From CAZFUY01 sp964522445 (GTDB taxonomy: Bacteria > Pseudomonadota > Gammaproteobacteria > SZUA-229), in assembly GCA_964522445.1 (NCBI GenBank), contig CAZFUY010000018.1, forward strand, positions 1 through 34,460: a stretch of DNA of 34,460 nt, written 5' to 3'. Positions 32,625 to 34,460 of this stretch are shown piece after piece. The notes under the pieces are model-generated. The model was not told the origin of the DNA, did not search any database, and worked only from the letters and a program-made list of their open reading frames with translations. Each line of letters begins with the position of its first letter. Position 1 is the stretch's first letter. A program made the translations under genes and the position numbers.

Positions 32625-33644
32625 ATGAATAAACGTCCTGAAAATATATTAGTTATTAGAAATGATAAGCTGGGCGATTTTATGCTGGCTTATCCCGCAT
32701 TCTGTTTATTAAAAAAGAGTTTGCCAGAATGCAAGCTAACAGTTTTAGTTCCTGCATACACAAAAGCTGCTGCGGATATTTGTCCATGGATAGATAATGT
32801 TATTGTTGAGGATAAACATACCAGCTTTTCAGAGCATAAAAAACTGGCAGGAATATTACAATCTTATAACTTTGATGCGGCTATCATACTGTTTTCAACC
32901 ATGAGTACTGCAATCACGACACGGCTTGCAAAAATACCCTATAGATTAGCGCCAGCAACTAAATGGGCGCAGTTTTTATATAGCCACAGACTTAAGCAAA
33001 GACGTTCAAAGTCTGAAAAACCAGAATATGAATATAATAAGGATCTGGTTTATTATTTTCTTAAACAGCATAAAATTAAACCCGCTGAAGATATTAAACC
33101 GCCTTTTTTAATTTTTGATAAAACAGAAATAAATAACTATAAACAATTATTTATTGAGAAATATAAAATACCAGCAGAACAGAAAATTATTTTTGTGCAT
33201 CCCGGTAGTGGTGGGTCAGCAAATAATCTATCGTTTAATCAGTATGCAAAATTAATTAATGGCATAATATCCAGAGGTGGTCATCATATTGTATTAACAG
33301 CAGGTCCAGGTGAAGAAGAGTTGGCAAAAGAAGTTTCAAAACTAATTACAGTGCCGCACTCAATATATTGTTCTACTGAAGGTCTGATTGGCTTTATGAA
33401 ACACCAGGCTTTTTGTGACTGCTTTATTAGTGGCTCAACGGGAACGCTGCATACAGCAGGTGTTTTAAATTGTAAGACAGTTTCTTTTTATCCACGTAAG
33501 CGTTCATCAACACCATTGCGCTGGCAAACATGCAATGAAGATTCAAAACGTATGAGCTTTACACCACCTGAAATAGCAGAAGAGGATGATATGAGTGCTA
33601 TTGATGTTGATATGGTGGTAAAAAAAATATCAGGTTTTATATAG
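32625..33644 (+). CDS. Family 9 glycosyltransferase (heptosyltransferase-like)
   Basis: GT9 protein of 339 residues. It opens with NILVIRNDKLGDFMLAYPAF, the LGD motif of heptosyltransferases, and has the donor site in IFVHPGSGGSANNLSFNQ and the late SGSTGTLHTAGVL motif. It is clearly more distant from WaaF than a true WaaC would be expected to be, so it may be a third heptosyltransferase (WaaQ type) or act on another sugar. I chose the ATG at 32625 over a TTG two codons earlier; neither has a good ribosome site. It begins 11 bases after the GT2 gene and ends 43 bases from the convergent GT4 gene. Confidence 0.87.
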   Translation: MNKRPENILVIRNDKLGDFMLAYPAFCLLKKSLPECKLTVLVPAYTKAAADICPWIDNVIVEDKHTSFSEHKKLAGILQSYNFDAAIILFSTMSTAITTRLAKIPYRLAPATKWAQFLYSHRLKQRRSKSEKPEYEYNKDLVYYFLKQHKIKPAEDIKPPFLIFDKTEINNYKQLFIEKYKIPAEQKIIFVHPGSGGSANNLSFNQYAKLINGIISRGGHHIVLTAGPGEEELAKEVSKLITVPHSIYCSTEGLIGFMKHQAFCDCFISGSTGTLHTAGVLNCKTVSFYPRKRSSTPLRWQTCNEDSKRMSFTPPEIAEEDDMSAIDVDMVVKKISGFI

Positions 33645-33687
33645 ATCTTATCCTGTTATCCAGAATGAAGATAAAATTTCTTATGTC

Positions 33688-34460
33688 TTATGATAGTAGT
33701 TCATTATAAAGCTCAAGAGTTCTTTTAATGGTATCTGAATTTTTAAAGTGGTCTCTAATTCTTATCTGTGCCTGAATACCCATTTCAATTCGTTTATCAG
33801 GTTTGTTATAGAGTTGCATAATAGCATCAGCGATAGCTTTGGCATCTGCGGGTGGAATGATGATTCCACTCTCATTATTAATAATAAGTTCAGGGCTTCC
33901 GCCAGAGTTAGTTACTATCGGTGGCACTTTGTAAACCATTGCTTCGATCACTGCTTTAGGAAGTCCTTCTCTTTTAATGGCGGGCAATATTGCTGTATCA
34001 CATGAAGCAATAATTGCTGGTGCATCTTTTCTAAAACCAGTTAAGTGAATGCGATCTTTGTTTTTACTCTTTTCTATTTTCTCTAGCAGGTTGCCACTTT
34101 CCATATTGCCAATAAGCAATATATGAATTTTACTGTCTATGGGCAGGTGGTTTGTTGCATCTAATAAAAATCCAATACCTTTTCTAGGCCGATTATTTGC
34201 TATGCAGCCAACAACAAAGGCATCATCTGGAATGTTAAATTGATTTAAGTTGACAGGTGTATCCTGATACCAGGATAAATCATGGCCTTTGTAAATAGTG
34301 AGTATTTTTTCTGTGGGTAACCTGTACCAGAGAAAACGCATATTTAAAAAATAGTCTCTTATGGCATTGGCAACGCATACAAGCTTATCTACTTTTGGAT
34401 TTAGGTAAGTCATCCATGAGGCAGGATCAAAAAAGCTAACATTAGCCACTATGCCTCGAT
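33688..34460 (-). CDS. Family 4 glycosyltransferase, N-terminus beyond the window
   Basis: The frame is open through the right edge (codons R-G-I precede the GTG at 34449), so the visible 257 codons are the C-terminal part of a GT-B enzyme. It has the usual GT4 pieces: VVGCIANNRPRKGIGFLLDA, the block LLIGNMESGNLLEKIEKSK, HLTGFRKDAPAIIASCD, and the nucleotide-sugar site PAIKREGLPKAVIEAM with the EX7E-type motif, then PPIVTNSGGSPELI. It probably takes part in LPS core or surface polysaccharide synthesis, judging from the convergent core cluster. Donor and acceptor are unknown. Confidence 0.88.
   Translation of the reverse strand, partial: RGIVANVSFFDPASWMTYLNPKVDKLVCVANAIRDYFLNMRFLWYRLPTEKILTIYKGHDLSWYQDTPVNLNQFNIPDDAFVVGCIANNRPRKGIGFLLDATNHLPIDSKIHILLIGNMESGNLLEKIEKSKNKDRIHLTGFRKDAPAIIASCDTAILPAIKREGLPKAVIEAMVYKVPPIVTNSGGSPELIINNESGIIIPPADAKAIADAIMQLYNKPDKRIEMGIQAQIRIRDHFKNSDTIKRTLELYNELLS

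Noticed and set aside
1..34460. CRISPR arrays, tRNA or rRNA genes, prophage and intact transposase genes
   Set aside because: Looked for on both strands; no spaced direct repeats, tRNA-like folds or integrase/transposase motifs were seen.

Overview
This window reads as ordinary chromosome from an AT-rich, motile, Gram-negative gammaproteobacterium. The signs are an LPS inner-core heptose pathway (hldE, hldD, waaF and further glycosyltransferases), OxyR with its redox cysteine pair, GlnE, PurT, ZnuABC, a chemoreceptor, and the order glnE / ilvE / small CHCC zinc-finger gene next to LPS genes. I see no tRNA, rRNA, CRISPR array, prophage or intact transposase. The exact taxon cannot be fixed from what I can see.

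Layout. At the left edge lies the last codons of groEL with a good terminator, then a short mosaic of inverted repeats and a small membrane-anchored gene (447-860). At 861-1225 there is no gene, but there is a strong sigma-54 promoter match with no open reading frame behind it and two hairpins, which suggests a small RNA. A zinc block follows: a PilZ gene coupled to znuA on the minus strand, znuC-znuB divergent from it, and a free-standing zinc-binding CZB protein at 4308-4670. Next on the minus strand come two exported proteins (pentapeptide repeat; PilJ-type sensor domain) and a metabolic run argA -> EgtB-like iron enzyme -> nadC -> plsC. A 563-bp gene-free element with 71-bp terminal inverted repeats separates these from oxyR -> argE.

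From 13.6 kb most genes are on the plus strand: a chemoreceptor, ilvD, the phosphate pair DUF47-pit, purT, a small exported protein, then (minus) an AT-rich TPR protein, a CheZ-like protein, a DjlA-like co-chaperone, glnE, ilvE, the zinc-finger gene, and the LPS core cluster (hldE, hldD, waaF, GT2, GT9), ending in a convergent GT4 gene cut by the right edge.

Themes: amino-acid and nitrogen metabolism (argA, argE, ilvD, ilvE, glnE), zinc and phosphate uptake, oxidative-stress control, chemotaxis/c-di-GMP signalling, and LPS core assembly. Five gene-free gaps carry inverted-repeat elements of at least four different families. One of them forms the immediate leader of glnE, and one contains a second element nested inside it.

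Most promising items for a second look: the orphan sigma-54 unit at 1002-1208, the PilZ-znuA coupling next to a free CZB protein (a possible zinc / c-di-GMP link), the CheZ-like protein with a D-x3-Q motif at 22294-22890, and the hairpin leader of glnE.
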